A stretch of 64,000 bases of DNA from contig NC_016041.1 in NCBI RefSeq assembly GCF_000226565.1, positions 1,364,001 to 1,428,000 of the forward strand, written 5' to 3'. Source of the DNA: Glaciecola nitratireducens FR1064. GTDB taxonomy: Bacteria; Pseudomonadota; Gammaproteobacteria; Enterobacterales; Alteromonadaceae. Made by a program: the position numbers and the translations under genes. Below, piece by piece: positions 17,501-25,574 of the stretch (its first letter is position 1; the number at the start of each line of letters is the position of its first letter). The notes under the pieces were generated by a model. The model saw nothing but the letters and a program-made list of their open reading frames with translations, was not told the origin of the DNA and ran no database searches.

Positions 17501-19944
17501 TCTTTACGGTAGATCGTAATTTAGGGATCGAGTTTTTTGATCACGGTGGTAAGGATGGTCGACCGGACTACTTGATTGATCATAGTCCGGAAATGGCTTC
17601 TTCGAATTCACACAATTTTGTTATCACCTCTCGCTCAACTACAGAAATAGAAGCTCTTTTGAAAGGTACTTTGGAGCAACATCAGATTGTGCCAGATGTG
17701 AAGAAGGCGACGAAGGTTCTAGATTCACTAAGAGCTCTATCTGGAAGATTAGCACTTAAATTAGCATCGAATAGTGCTTCTAAGACTGAAGCCCTGGGAT
17801 TGGCTTTGTCTAAGTTGTATTTGGAATACCAGGGTGTGTTTCACGATCAAGTTGTGGTGCCTTTAGACGCGCATCTTGAACTCTATTCCGAATTACAGAA
17901 AGCAGATGGCGAATTAGGTGCGGAAATTAGCTTTAAACGAACCGATTTAGCACTGTTTGATTTAGATGCGTCTTCTAGAACAATTAGATGTAATTTGATT
18001 GAAGTGAAATGTTATTCCGAAGTCGGGGATTTAACGAAATACGAAAGCCTCAAAAAGAGTATAGCCACCCAGATATCTGAATCAGAACGCGTTTTACAGC
18101 GGCACTTTGATTTAACTAGAACCTCGCCGGATAGACCTGATCGTTTGGTTAAGACACAAAAATTATGTGTACTACTTGAGCACTATTTAAAACGCTCTGA
18201 GCGATTTGGCTTATTAGGATCCGATATTGTTGATGAAGCTAAGTATCTACTTCGTACCCTTGAACAAGGGTACAAGTTAGCTATTACACGCAGTGCTATT
18301 ATCTTCGATTTTGGGCAGGATAGTACTGGTGTTGAAAATGAGGTGGGTATTGAGTTTCACCGAGTAGGTAGAAATCATATCGATGAATTACTGTCTGCTA
18401 CTGTTCCTGAAAATGATGACGATTTGAGTGAAGCTACATTAGACTCTTTGGACTTGTCACTGCCTAAACTAAGTACTGCGGAGTTTTTACACAAAGAAAG
18501 GGACAGAACGATTTCTTGGGATGAACTCGCTTCTCAAGCATCCATTGAGTTGCCAGTAGTGCAAAGTGTTGATGAAAATAATACTAATACTATTAAAGCC
18601 AAGCCCATTGATAATGAAGTTCTAACATCTGAAAAAGATGGTGTCGAAACAATAAAAGAGCCTAGTATTACCTCTAAATTAATTGAAGATGATGTTGCAG
18701 AGCCAGAGCCAGAGCCAGGAAATCCAAGTATGACTGGTGATATTAAGGATGTTCCTTATGATATTGTCTTAGGTGTTAATGAAAGCTCAGCTCAATATGG
18801 TTTATTAGGTGAAGTACATGGCCGTAAAATAGCGTTAGATTTAAATCATACGCACACGATAAGTTTGTTTGGTGTACAGGGGGGCGGGAAGAGTTACACC
18901 CTAGGATCAGTTGTTGAAATGGCGACTAAATCAATTCCTTCTATAAATACTTTACATAAAGAACTTGCGAGCGTGATCTTTCACTACAGCCAAACTCAAG
19001 ACTATAAGCCTGAGTTCACATCAATGATCGCACCTAATGATGATGCGTCCCAAATTGCGAAATTAAAGAAAGTTTACGGGGCTGAGCCAACATCTTTAGA
19101 CGACGTTGTTTTATTAACGCCTGAAGATAAATTGGAAGAACGACGCTCTGAATATCCTGGTATAGAAGTTTATCCATTAAAGTTTTGTTCTTCAGAACTT
19201 CAAGCTGGACATTGGAAATTCTTAATGGGAGCTATCGGCAATCAGGCTGCTTATATTCGCCAGTTAGGCAATATTATGCGTAAAAACCGTAAGAATTTGA
19301 CGATTGAGACCATCAGGAATGGTATTCAGAACTCTAGCTTATCTGACACACTAAAAGATTTGGCTGATATGAGGTTGGATTTTGCTGAGCAATATATTGA
19401 CGATACGTTAAGCGTAGCTTCTTTGATTAAACCCGGCAGAATGATTATTGTCGATGTTAGAGATGAGTTCATCGAAAAGGACGAAGCGCTAGGATTATTT
19501 GTTGTTCTTCTACAAATATTCTCGGAAGCAAAATATGAAAATCAAACATTCAACAAGTTAATTGTTTTTGACGAATGTCATAAGTACATAGACAGTCCTG
19601 ATTTGGTAAAAGGGCTGGTTGAGACGGTTCGAGAAATGAGACACAAAGGGACTAGCGTAATGATAGCTAGCCAAGATCCGCCCTCTGTTCCAGTAGAATT
19701 AATTCAACTATCTTCACAGATCATTTTGCACAAATTTAATGCGCCCGATTGGTTGAAGCATATTCAAAAGGCTTGTATCGGATTGAAATCACTTTCATCT
19801 GAAAAACTTGGCTCTTTGAACCCAGGTGAAGCTTATATTTGGTCAAGTAAAGCAAGTGACAACGCCTTCGTTAGTGATGCTATGAAAATTCAATGTAGAC
19901 CAAGAGTAACTAAGCACGGTGGGGACACATTGACAGCGGTTTAA
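14530..19944 (+). CDS. mad8: Giant HerA/FtsK-type ATPase with PD-(D/E)XK-like region (MAD8-like)
   Basis: This 1804-aa protein is the last and largest of the operon. The C-terminal 380 residues are a HerA/FtsK-superfamily motor: Walker A GVQGGGKS at about 1447-1454, Walker B LIVFDECHKYI at about 1676-1686, and ASQDPPSVP at about 1715. Upstream lies a stretch typical of PD-(D/E)XK nucleases: Asp1139 in RTDLALFDL, then IEVKCY with Glu1158 and Lys1160. A low-complexity acidic linker with EPEPEPG (about 1395) joins the two. The first 1100 residues are not recognised; part looks beta-rich (about 330-560). A nuclease plus HerA motor in one chain would parallel HerA-NurA. The nuclease call is inference from the motif. 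It corresponds to MAD8, the ATP-binding protein. Confidence 0.8.
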   Translation: MIKGIQTVTSADIDKSLINVLLPKLKVLLETRGVGHCMKVSDLETNLMYKLCEQLAKEVDHCQVAVLTDGTHEQCSVSSTKLVELRNPDEHGNLRPPLLVFVPNDLRTSSEDSFGVATFEHVNITDVYSLAFQKIKTQCPDNIAQLIDETLFILKEKASLNLGAYQWLRYLLTIQLNGFEPSIIGAALYELGLIPDLELHNDHAALLRRLVRNHESIHIIKKSDKSAIATVYDLQLEGNDFNKKLALFLNEQENLLDNNWRKQLVVDSNNWPLTFDKWRFQYEEEATDAVCLTVTDIELPTIPENEADPNLQQLIGQQVLTVGQGGLKKFSVSFSVEPKPSEINGLAKYKAQVFSKQGDFVGLIKAGKSTTKPTVTITFNKLTGIEWEEGWHYIRVQAFDENEELLPLVDENNNPIPWGTSSEEQAGSRINESELFYVLPAVDAEVEPIPGRKVREASLAHAKIKAEFTTVIDTAKFTNAEVIDVHWQDTKSKSESIVNIKFKKGGSVQVPVNTYLKDFEQKLLANPMAAVTWRIEIRNEQAQQPGGDLIDWPIDGVESQFKVFKEARERYFGLISQGDKTLVSVAHDHVATTNEAYLYSNAYLEYLAAVFQKTENGHDYAAELSALLRLDSISIVIWNYDGTYKQAMLLGPTHPLRCLWLGGWSSLAESWARQSEKVTKEIAVGSKNSLLEELSLTNFPYVLPDYQGQLMVALDSIHPFWSVLASSQEKEPQSLIDKIKTAMGIKNDYQQVGKQSSTYLATKVERYLVQHPYVTCLSINVFNAGSASAVAGMLIALRKKQELKHICFDIRLFVSDPYAVEVGADLFKLINSNDESSQDNELFHSSDNHLVPRLSISLRSIAEFEESPEDFSANLSMLFDVFPAEELSVIRPQADEQVAPVHGLYQDYAVDYLDENGVIAWDRHTRHGSAKMLFGGQISSTVAKLPKMMSTITASLATGNFSLDQVPVVRLSLDAAERALLNQLHEVSDWVFTVDRNLGIEFFDHGGKDGRPDYLIDHSPEMASSNSHNFVITSRSTTEIEALLKGTLEQHQIVPDVKKATKVLDSLRALSGRLALKLASNSASKTEALGLALSKLYLEYQGVFHDQVVVPLDAHLELYSELQKADGELGAEISFKRTDLALFDLDASSRTIRCNLIEVKCYSEVGDLTKYESLKKSIATQISESERVLQRHFDLTRTSPDRPDRLVKTQKLCVLLEHYLKRSERFGLLGSDIVDEAKYLLRTLEQGYKLAITRSAIIFDFGQDSTGVENEVGIEFHRVGRNHIDELLSATVPENDDDLSEATLDSLDLSLPKLSTAEFLHKERDRTISWDELASQASIELPVVQSVDENNTNTIKAKPIDNEVLTSEKDGVETIKEPSITSKLIEDDVAEPEPEPGNPSMTGDIKDVPYDIVLGVNESSAQYGLLGEVHGRKIALDLNHTHTISLFGVQGGGKSYTLGSVVEMATKSIPSINTLHKELASVIFHYSQTQDYKPEFTSMIAPNDDASQIAKLKKVYGAEPTSLDDVVLLTPEDKLEERRSEYPGIEVYPLKFCSSELQAGHWKFLMGAIGNQAAYIRQLGNIMRKNRKNLTIETIRNGIQNSSLSDTLKDLADMRLDFAEQYIDDTLSVASLIKPGRMIIVDVRDEFIEKDEALGLFVVLLQIFSEAKYENQTFNKLIVFDECHKYIDSPDLVKGLVETVREMRHKGTSVMIASQDPPSVPVELIQLSSQIILHKFNAPDWLKHIQKACIGLKSLSSEKLGSLNPGEAYIWSSKASDNAFVSDAMKIQCRPRVTKHGGDTLTAV

Positions 19945-20038
19945 AGTGAGGTTTTTGTGCTGATCAAATTAAAACTATGCTACGGCAAATGTATACGTAG
20001 CAATAGTTTTGCTGAATTTATTTTCTTGGGTGACGTTA

Positions 20039-20851
20039 GTGATAGAGAAATATCAAGTTGGTGATTCATATGTATGGATTCCTGTGGCAAAAGAGACCAA
20101 AGGGAATGGGGTAAGAGCTTTCCTACCTTTCAATGGACTAGATGGGACTTATCTTCACGGGTATAAAGCAAGGATATCAGAGTCGAAATACTTAGACGCA
20201 CTTAGTGATATACAAAGAGCATATATCGAGAATGAGAACGAGGTTTTCTCGGTTAACAAAGGCGCAAAAGACGAAAGGCAATATAAAGCTAAGTGGCGTC
20301 ATGGAAGGGAACAAAATGCACCGCTTTTAGGGCCCACTAAAGGATGGGTCAAAGTGAAATTGAACCGGATTCAATATTTAAAGGACAGCGAACTTGGTAT
20401 GGCTTTAGACAAATCTAGTGATAGATATTGTCAAGTTGAGGATTTCACTTTTAAACCTGTATTATGTAACTCTGCCGAAGAGCTAATTGAAAAAGCCGAA
20501 AATCTTAAAGAAAAAATTGGAGACAGAATTCCTGATGGTCAAAGGGTACCTAATAAATGCACTACTAGCCAAGAGGCATTTATCAGAGATGCAGCGGTAG
20601 TCGCTTATGTATTGGGCGTAGCAAATGGAAGTTGTGAATGTTGCGGTGAAAAGTCTCCATTTATTAAATTCAATGGTGAGTCCTACCTTGAGGTTCACCA
20701 TGTCAGACATCTGGCAAAAGGCGGTAGTGACACTATTTCCAATGCAATTGCGATATGTCCAAATTGCCATCGGGAATTACACTTTGGCATCGATAGTAAT
20801 TTACTTGTTGAAAAGTTGTATTTAAAGGTAGATAGATTAATTCGTGAGTGA
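20039..20851 (+). CDS. HNH endonuclease with zinc-binding cysteines
   Basis: This is a protein of about 270 aa with a C-terminal HNH nuclease domain. It has CECCGE at about 199-204, LEVHHVRHLAKGG at about 219-231 and CPNCHRELHFG at about 240-250, so it keeps the paired CxxC zinc ligands and the catalytic histidines. The N-terminal 170 residues are not recognised and may bind DNA or modified bases. GTG at 20039 with GGGTGA 8 bases upstream is my preferred start; a TTG at 20009 is possible. It begins 95 bases after the large operon and is probably a separate defence gene. Its 3' end overlaps an IS3 remnant on the other strand, but the domain looks complete. Confidence 0.75.
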   Translation: MIEKYQVGDSYVWIPVAKETKGNGVRAFLPFNGLDGTYLHGYKARISESKYLDALSDIQRAYIENENEVFSVNKGAKDERQYKAKWRHGREQNAPLLGPTKGWVKVKLNRIQYLKDSELGMALDKSSDRYCQVEDFTFKPVLCNSAEELIEKAENLKEKIGDRIPDGQRVPNKCTTSQEAFIRDAAVVAYVLGVANGSCECCGEKSPFIKFNGESYLEVHHVRHLAKGGSDTISNAIAICPNCHRELHFGIDSNLLVEKLYLKVDRLIRE

Positions 20852-20980
20852 CTTATAAATAAAGTATTTTGTTGTTACTCCTAAACGTTCAGCAACGTCT
20901 TGAACAGAATATCCTCGCTCGATAACTTGCTTTACTGCTTCAATCTTAAACTCTACGGCATACCGTTTGCCTTTGCTCAT
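20837..20980 (-). pseudogene. Truncated IS3-family transposase OrfA remnant
   Basis: The minus-strand frame from the ATG at 20980 begins MSKGKRYAVEFKIEAVKQV and continues with GYSVQDVAERLGVTTK. This is the N-terminal helix-turn-helix of IS3-family OrfA. After residue 38 (near 20866) the similarity stops where SLYDW-type sequence would be expected, and a stop follows at codon 48. No orfB, right terminal repeat or rest of the element follows. TGTAACTCC read on the minus strand near 21003 may be what remains of the outer end. The element is dead and marks past insertion and deletion near the island border. Confidence 0.7.
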
Positions 20981-21242
20981 AAATACCTCTATTTGGAGTT
21001 ACATTGTAATTGTTAAAAGTGTATTTAGCGCGTTGTTGGCCAATAAAACCTACTGATAGCGTCTGACTGTTCGTATCATTCCCTTGCGGGGCAATTTTAG
21101 TCTTAAACTGAACTTCTTCGATGCCTAATTGATCAAAAAATGTGTGGATTTACAATCCAAAATGTAATTTAACGCGCATTTATGTGGATTCTTATAAATT
21201 TTGTGATAGTGAAAATACCATCAAAATTTAACACTTTACTCT

Positions 21243-21299
21243 GCCACAAAACTCTGTCACATTATAATTATACGAACTCGAAGGCAAGAGTTCTGTGGC
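21243..21299. repeat. 13-bp imperfect inverted repeat beside the attachment site
   Basis: GCCACAAAACTCT (21243-21255) matches the reverse complement of AGAGTTCTGTGGC (21287-21299) with one mismatch. Nested inside, GAACTC (21274-21279) can also pair with GAGTTC (21288-21293), so two alternative hairpins are possible. It lies 19 bases before the tRNA fragment. An integrase or excisionase arm site is one possibility; a terminator is less likely because no T-run follows. Confidence 0.45.
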
Positions 21300-21317
21300 A
21301 TATAGATATCGGTCAGA

Positions 21318-21337
21318 GAATCCCTCTCTCTCCGCCA
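21318..21337 (+). other. tRNA 3'-end fragment, probable attachment site (attR) of the island
   Basis: The 20 bases GAATCCCTCTCTCTCCGCCA read as the 3' end of a tRNA. They give the end of the T-loop (GAAT), the 3' T-stem strand (CCCTC), the 3' acceptor strand (TCTCTCC), a G discriminator base and an encoded CCA. The 5' partners (a GGAGAGA acceptor start and the GAGGGTTC T-arm) are absent upstream; the preceding bases read GGTCAGA instead. The acceptor pairing and G73 suit a serine tRNA, though the anticodon is not visible. A 3' fragment followed by the original terminator is the classical scar of integration into a tRNA gene. Confidence 0.65.
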
Positions 21338-21348
21338 AATAATTTCAG

Positions 21349-21370
21349 GGCCCGCTATTTTAGCGGGCCT
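21349..21370 (+). terminator. Intrinsic terminator of the former tRNA gene
   Basis: GGCCCGCTA (21349-21357) and TAGCGGGCC (21361-21369) form a perfect 9-bp stem with a TTT loop, followed by TTGTCGT. It begins 11 bases after the CCA of the tRNA fragment, the usual place for a tRNA terminator, and supports that reading. Confidence 0.75.
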
Positions 21371-21509
21371 TGTCGTATGTGGAATTAGCATGTTACAGAC
21401 TATGTAACGTAAATCAGTTTAGTAAATAGGTTATTTGCCAATCATTAACGTCTAATTTAGTGATTTATGATAAAAAGTTATGGCAAATTTAGTGACAGCA
21501 TGATGGTTT

Positions 21510-23444
21510 TTAGCTACGCAGTGACATAGTTACGCATACAAGTTGGTTTTTCCCACCTTCTTTAGCTTCATAGGCTTTTTCATCTGCTTGTTTTATAATT
21601 TTATCGAGCAGTTGACTGTTTTCTTGCTCTTCCGCACTATTTGGCGTGTCAGTTGCAATTACGGCTCCCATACTCACGCTTAGCGGCATAGCCATATGTT
21701 CACCGTTGTATTCACAAACATGATTCTGCAGCGCTATTTGTATACGCGAAAATATTCTTGTTATTTCTTGTTCGTCTGCATTGGGTAGTAACAATATAAA
21801 TTCTTCGCCACCATAGCGACCAATGACGTCGTCTTCTCGGAGTACTGCTTTGATAATTGATGATAAATTTTGGAGCACCTGATCGCCCACATCATGACCA
21901 TATGTGTCGTTAACAACTTTAAAGTTATCTACATCTAAAATGGCTATTATCAGTGAGTTTTCGATGTCATTCGGGCTACTCAACATACCTTTGGCTTGCT
22001 TCAATGAATGTCTGCGATTTGGGCAACCGGTCAAGTGATCTGTCATCGCTAAATGACTCATCTCTAATTTAGATTTATGCTCCCTTAGATACACATAAAA
22101 AAGTAGTAGCAAAACGGCGCTCGTTCCAACAATGACGCTTATCAATAATTGATTTTTGCTTTCGTTATTTTGCAGCATAATTGAAGCCAGCTTGTTTTCT
22201 TGCTCCAACCGCAGCATGGTTTCTTGGGCTATCTCAAGTTCATAATCTAACATTAATCGTTGTGATATTTGTTTTTGCAGAAGTTCAAATTTGTCCTCTT
22301 TTATTTCCAACATCTGTTTGTAAAATTCAAGCGCTTCTTTGTAGTTATTCTTTTTTTCTTCAATCAGAAAGCTGGTTTTATAAAAGTTCTCATCGAGTTC
22401 AATCGTTGTCCCCGTATCGATTAAATATTGATTAGCCTCCCTCATTGATATCTCTGCTGCTTCCCATTGGTCTAAGTGAATATGAAACTCTGCTAGCGCA
22501 ACCAATGCCTCTATCGTCTCGACTGCATGATTCCATTTTTTCAGAATAGATATAGATTTTTTAATAATTTGAACAGCTTCAACAGTTTTTCCAAGTTGGT
22601 GTTTAGCTCTTGCAGTAATATTGTTGGCGTAAGCCCAGTACAAATTATTACCCAACCTTTGGGCTTCTTTACTTGCCGCTGTTGCGGTATCGAGAGCTCT
22701 TTCCCATTCTGATAATTTTAATTGGGAAAATGCGATATTGTTGAGATTGCCAATGCTCTCGTTGATTTGATATTGCTTAATGGCGTTTTTATAGTCTCCT
22801 AATTCCCAGTAGGTATTTCCGATATATTGATTTACCCGAGCTACTTTATTTTTTCTATCTTCATCCGATAATTCACTACTATTTTTTATCAACTTTAAGG
22901 CAAGTCGAAAACTGGTCATACCGTCTTTGTATTTGCCGGTCATAATGTAAAGTTGCCCTGAAAACATCTGGAACGAGTATTTGTTCAAATCACTTATATC
23001 ATTCAAAGAAAAATATGGCTGAATTTTATTTATTAAGTGACTAGCGTTATTGAAGTCCTTTAACATCAGGTATGTATTTACAACGCGAAGGATAGCGGGT
23101 GCATAGTTATTTACGTTGTCATTTGTCACAACAAAAGTTTGCAAGAAGCTCGAAGCTTCATACAATTTTTTAACTTCATGATCGCGCCTCGATGATGCAT
23201 ACAACAGGAACATTTGTTGATAAATACAGAGTATTCCATCTGTATCCAAATCTGGCCTCATGATATGAGTATCGAGAAGAGCCTTATATTCTGACAACTG
23301 TTCTTCGCTAGATAAGTCAGATTCATCCATTGTTGCAATCATTGACTGACACGTCAGATAAACTGCAGGTCTATCATTTGCTGCTGTAGACAAAGAAATA
23401 AAAAAAATAACAACAATTATTGTAATAAAAGAAATCCGTTTCAT
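21510..23444 (-). CDS. TPR-sensor diguanylate cyclase (GGDEF)
   Basis: This 644-aa membrane protein makes the second messenger cyclic di-GMP. The N-terminus is a signal peptide (MKRISFITIIVVIFFISLS). A periplasmic array of TPR-like helices fills about 60-400. A coiled coil leads to one membrane helix (about 432-453), and the cytoplasmic GGDEF domain runs from about 475 to 635. The active motif is GGEEF at about 544-548. The upstream REDDVIGR keeps the RxxD inhibitory site, so product feedback is expected. The TPR region presumably senses a periplasmic peptide or protein. The gene stands alone between the island border and the divergent methyltransferase gene. Confidence 0.9.
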   Translation of the reverse strand: MKRISFITIIVVIFFISLSTAANDRPAVYLTCQSMIATMDESDLSSEEQLSEYKALLDTHIMRPDLDTDGILCIYQQMFLLYASSRRDHEVKKLYEASSFLQTFVVTNDNVNNYAPAILRVVNTYLMLKDFNNASHLINKIQPYFSLNDISDLNKYSFQMFSGQLYIMTGKYKDGMTSFRLALKLIKNSSELSDEDRKNKVARVNQYIGNTYWELGDYKNAIKQYQINESIGNLNNIAFSQLKLSEWERALDTATAASKEAQRLGNNLYWAYANNITARAKHQLGKTVEAVQIIKKSISILKKWNHAVETIEALVALAEFHIHLDQWEAAEISMREANQYLIDTGTTIELDENFYKTSFLIEEKKNNYKEALEFYKQMLEIKEDKFELLQKQISQRLMLDYELEIAQETMLRLEQENKLASIMLQNNESKNQLLISVIVGTSAVLLLLFYVYLREHKSKLEMSHLAMTDHLTGCPNRRHSLKQAKGMLSSPNDIENSLIIAILDVDNFKVVNDTYGHDVGDQVLQNLSSIIKAVLREDDVIGRYGGEEFILLLPNADEQEITRIFSRIQIALQNHVCEYNGEHMAMPLSVSMGAVIATDTPNSAEEQENSQLLDKIIKQADEKAYEAKEGGKNQLVCVTMSLRS

Positions 23445-23718
23445 ATCAGCTAGGCCTCAATTTATATTGGAAATTTTAACGAAAAAATACCGCCCATCTT
23501 GAGTGTACTTATGTATTTCTTACAATGTATATAAAGCAATAAGCATTGGTGTTTAGGAATATTCCTACTAACGATAGTAAACCGAGATTGCTCTATGTGT
23601 AAAATATAGTTACATTTTAAGGCCTTTTTAGGGTGACATTGAAATCGTGCTGTGCAGAAAAACTCCGACAATAAACCTAGCTTATCTGATGCTGCATATT
23701 TAACAAAGGGAATCACCA

Positions 23719-25521
23719 ATGACCAAGCGCAGTGCAACGGTAAGGCATTCATCAACCGACTTTTACAACAACAGCGTTAAAGAAATAACGCGCCAGTACC
23801 TTTCTCTTTCATTTGAAGATGTTCATAGTCATTGGACTCACCATTTACAATCGGCCCTAAAGAAGCAAAATGTAGCAATTCTGGATGTCGGTGCGGGTGC
23901 TGGCAGAGATGTTAGTTACATTGCCAAACTTGCCGCGCAATATTCGAGTGATACCAGCAGCCAAAATATCTATGCGGTCGAGCCTGCCATCGAAATGATG
24001 AAAGTAGGGCAGGCAACCACGCAAAATCAAAACGTTCACTGGTTGCAGGACGCACTTCCTTCACTAGACAAAACCACAAAATTAGAAATTAGTTTTGACC
24101 TGATTTTGTTAAGTGCGGTGTGGATGCATATCGCCCCAAGCAATCGCGCCCGTTCAATGCGTAAATTAGCCAACTTACTCAAACCGGGCGGAAAAATAGT
24201 GATCTCGCTTAAATTTGGTATGACCAAAGAGGAGCAGCAAGAGCGAAGTATGTATGATGTTAGCGTTGAAGAAATTGAGCGCTTGGCGCAAAACCTTGGT
24301 TTAATCGCTCAATTAGAATCCTCAACAAGCATCGATAAACTGAATCGTGCAGGTATTTACTGGCAAACGGTCGTGTTACGAATGCCTGATGATGGCACTG
24401 GTGCCTTTCCTTTTATTCGCCATGTCGCGATTAATGACGGTAAATCGGCAACTCACAAGCTTGCATTGCTAAGAGTGCTACTAAGAATTGCAGATGGTCA
24501 TCCAGGCGCTGTTTTGCGTCGAGAGCATTTCTCAGGAGGTGATAGAGTAATATTACCCTTGGGTTTGGTTTCTTTGTATTGGATCCATCAATATAAAGAC
24601 TTAATTGATCATCACGGTCTATTTCAAACCCCGAATAAAAGCGCCAAAATGGGTTTTATGAAAAAGGGAGGTTGGTGTGAATTAGGCGAAAGAACGTCTT
24701 CTGATTTTCGTGTTGGTAATTTGTTTATGGGTGAAGAAGCTGTCGCTCTTTGCAAAACGTTGTCTACGTGCGCACAAAATATCAGAGATATGCCAAGTCG
24801 ATACATCACGCTTCCATATAGCGATGCACGTGTATTTGAAGTGGCAAGCAAAAGGGTCAAACCTGTTCGACGTCTTTTTCTGGACTTAGACACGCTCACC
24901 CAATGGGGGGAGTTTTCATTACCCGAGTCCACATGGCTGGCATTAAGCCGTTATGCTTGCTGGATTGAGCCAGTGATTGTGAGTGAATGGGTAAGGACAA
25001 TGGCGACATACTCAGGGAATCGACAATATGCTGCATTTGACAAACGCGCATACCTGAATCAGGCGTTAAACTGGCTCGAGCCAATACGCACCACAACAGA
25101 GGTGCGCAATCGATTTGATGCACTCAAATCGAAACAAGCAATGCAGTGTGTTTGGTCAGCAAAAGCGCTTAAGCACAAATATGACATTGACCACAGTATG
25201 CCTTTTTCACGATGGCCAAATAACGATTTATGGAATTTAGTGCCCAGCGATCAAAAGGTCAATAATGAAAAACGTGACCGCTTGCCCACGGAGCGAAAAC
25301 TGATAGAGGCAAAAGAACGGATGCTTGATTGGTGGAAAATGGCGTGGTTAGACGATGTTTCAATAAAAGATAATGTGGCTTTAAAACAACGCTTTTTTGC
25401 TGAAGCAAACATCGCTTTACCTGGTTTACCGCGTCATAATTTATCTGTAGATGATTTGTTCGAAGCGCTGTTGTTGCAGCGCGGAAGATTGAGGGAAATG
25501 CAGCAGTTGAGGGAGTGGTGA
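23719..25521 (+). CDS. SAM-dependent methyltransferase fused to an HNH nuclease domain
   Basis: This 600-aa protein has a class I methyltransferase domain at about 45-215, with SAM motif I ILDVGAGAGRD at about 54-64 and an acidic post-motif (AVEPAIEMM). A middle region (about 215-460) of unknown fold follows. The C-terminus contains an HNH motif, YDIDHSMPFSRWPNNDLWN (about 488-506), followed by NNEKRDRLP, close in pattern to the HNH type found in Cas9-like and other stand-alone nucleases. The methyltransferase part looks more like a small-molecule or protein enzyme than a DNA base methylase: no DPPY or NPPF is seen. GGGA about 8 bases before the ATG supports the start. A defence or DNA-repair role is possible but unproven. 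Confidence 0.7.
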   Translation: MTKRSATVRHSSTDFYNNSVKEITRQYLSLSFEDVHSHWTHHLQSALKKQNVAILDVGAGAGRDVSYIAKLAAQYSSDTSSQNIYAVEPAIEMMKVGQATTQNQNVHWLQDALPSLDKTTKLEISFDLILLSAVWMHIAPSNRARSMRKLANLLKPGGKIVISLKFGMTKEEQQERSMYDVSVEEIERLAQNLGLIAQLESSTSIDKLNRAGIYWQTVVLRMPDDGTGAFPFIRHVAINDGKSATHKLALLRVLLRIADGHPGAVLRREHFSGGDRVILPLGLVSLYWIHQYKDLIDHHGLFQTPNKSAKMGFMKKGGWCELGERTSSDFRVGNLFMGEEAVALCKTLSTCAQNIRDMPSRYITLPYSDARVFEVASKRVKPVRRLFLDLDTLTQWGEFSLPESTWLALSRYACWIEPVIVSEWVRTMATYSGNRQYAAFDKRAYLNQALNWLEPIRTTTEVRNRFDALKSKQAMQCVWSAKALKHKYDIDHSMPFSRWPNNDLWNLVPSDQKVNNEKRDRLPTERKLIEAKERMLDWWKMAWLDDVSIKDNVALKQRFFAEANIALPGLPRHNLSVDDLFEALLLQRGRLREMQQLREW

Positions 25522-25574
25522 AGCAAGCTGCATTTTCACAGTGACTTTGTCATTATCTCAAATTCGAGAAAAAG

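Larger units (their letters stand above)
21003..21509. other. 507-bp non-coding island border
   Basis: No gene is supported here on either strand. The stretch contains the outer edge of the IS3 remnant, about 240 bases with nothing recognisable, an imperfect inverted repeat (21243-21299), the tRNA 3' fragment (21318-21337), its terminator (21349-21370), and about 140 bases up to the end of the minus-strand GGDEF gene. Confidence 0.5.

Noticed and set aside
1478-19944. BREX or DISARM assignment of the operon
   Set aside because: A PglW-like kinase and a methyltransferase are present, but there is no PglZ-type phosphatase, BrxL or BrxC/PglY-type set, and no DISARM helicase or DUF1998 protein. 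The HTH-MTase-ATPase-S-kinase-HerA order fits MADS better.
21243-21337. Complete tRNA gene ending at 21337
   Set aside because: The 5' acceptor strand, D-arm and anticodon arm cannot be found upstream. Only the 3' 20 bases fit.
23462-23755. 97-codon minus-strand frame before the methyltransferase-HNH gene
   Set aside because: It overlaps the start of the supported plus-strand gene, has no ribosome site and no protein-like pattern.
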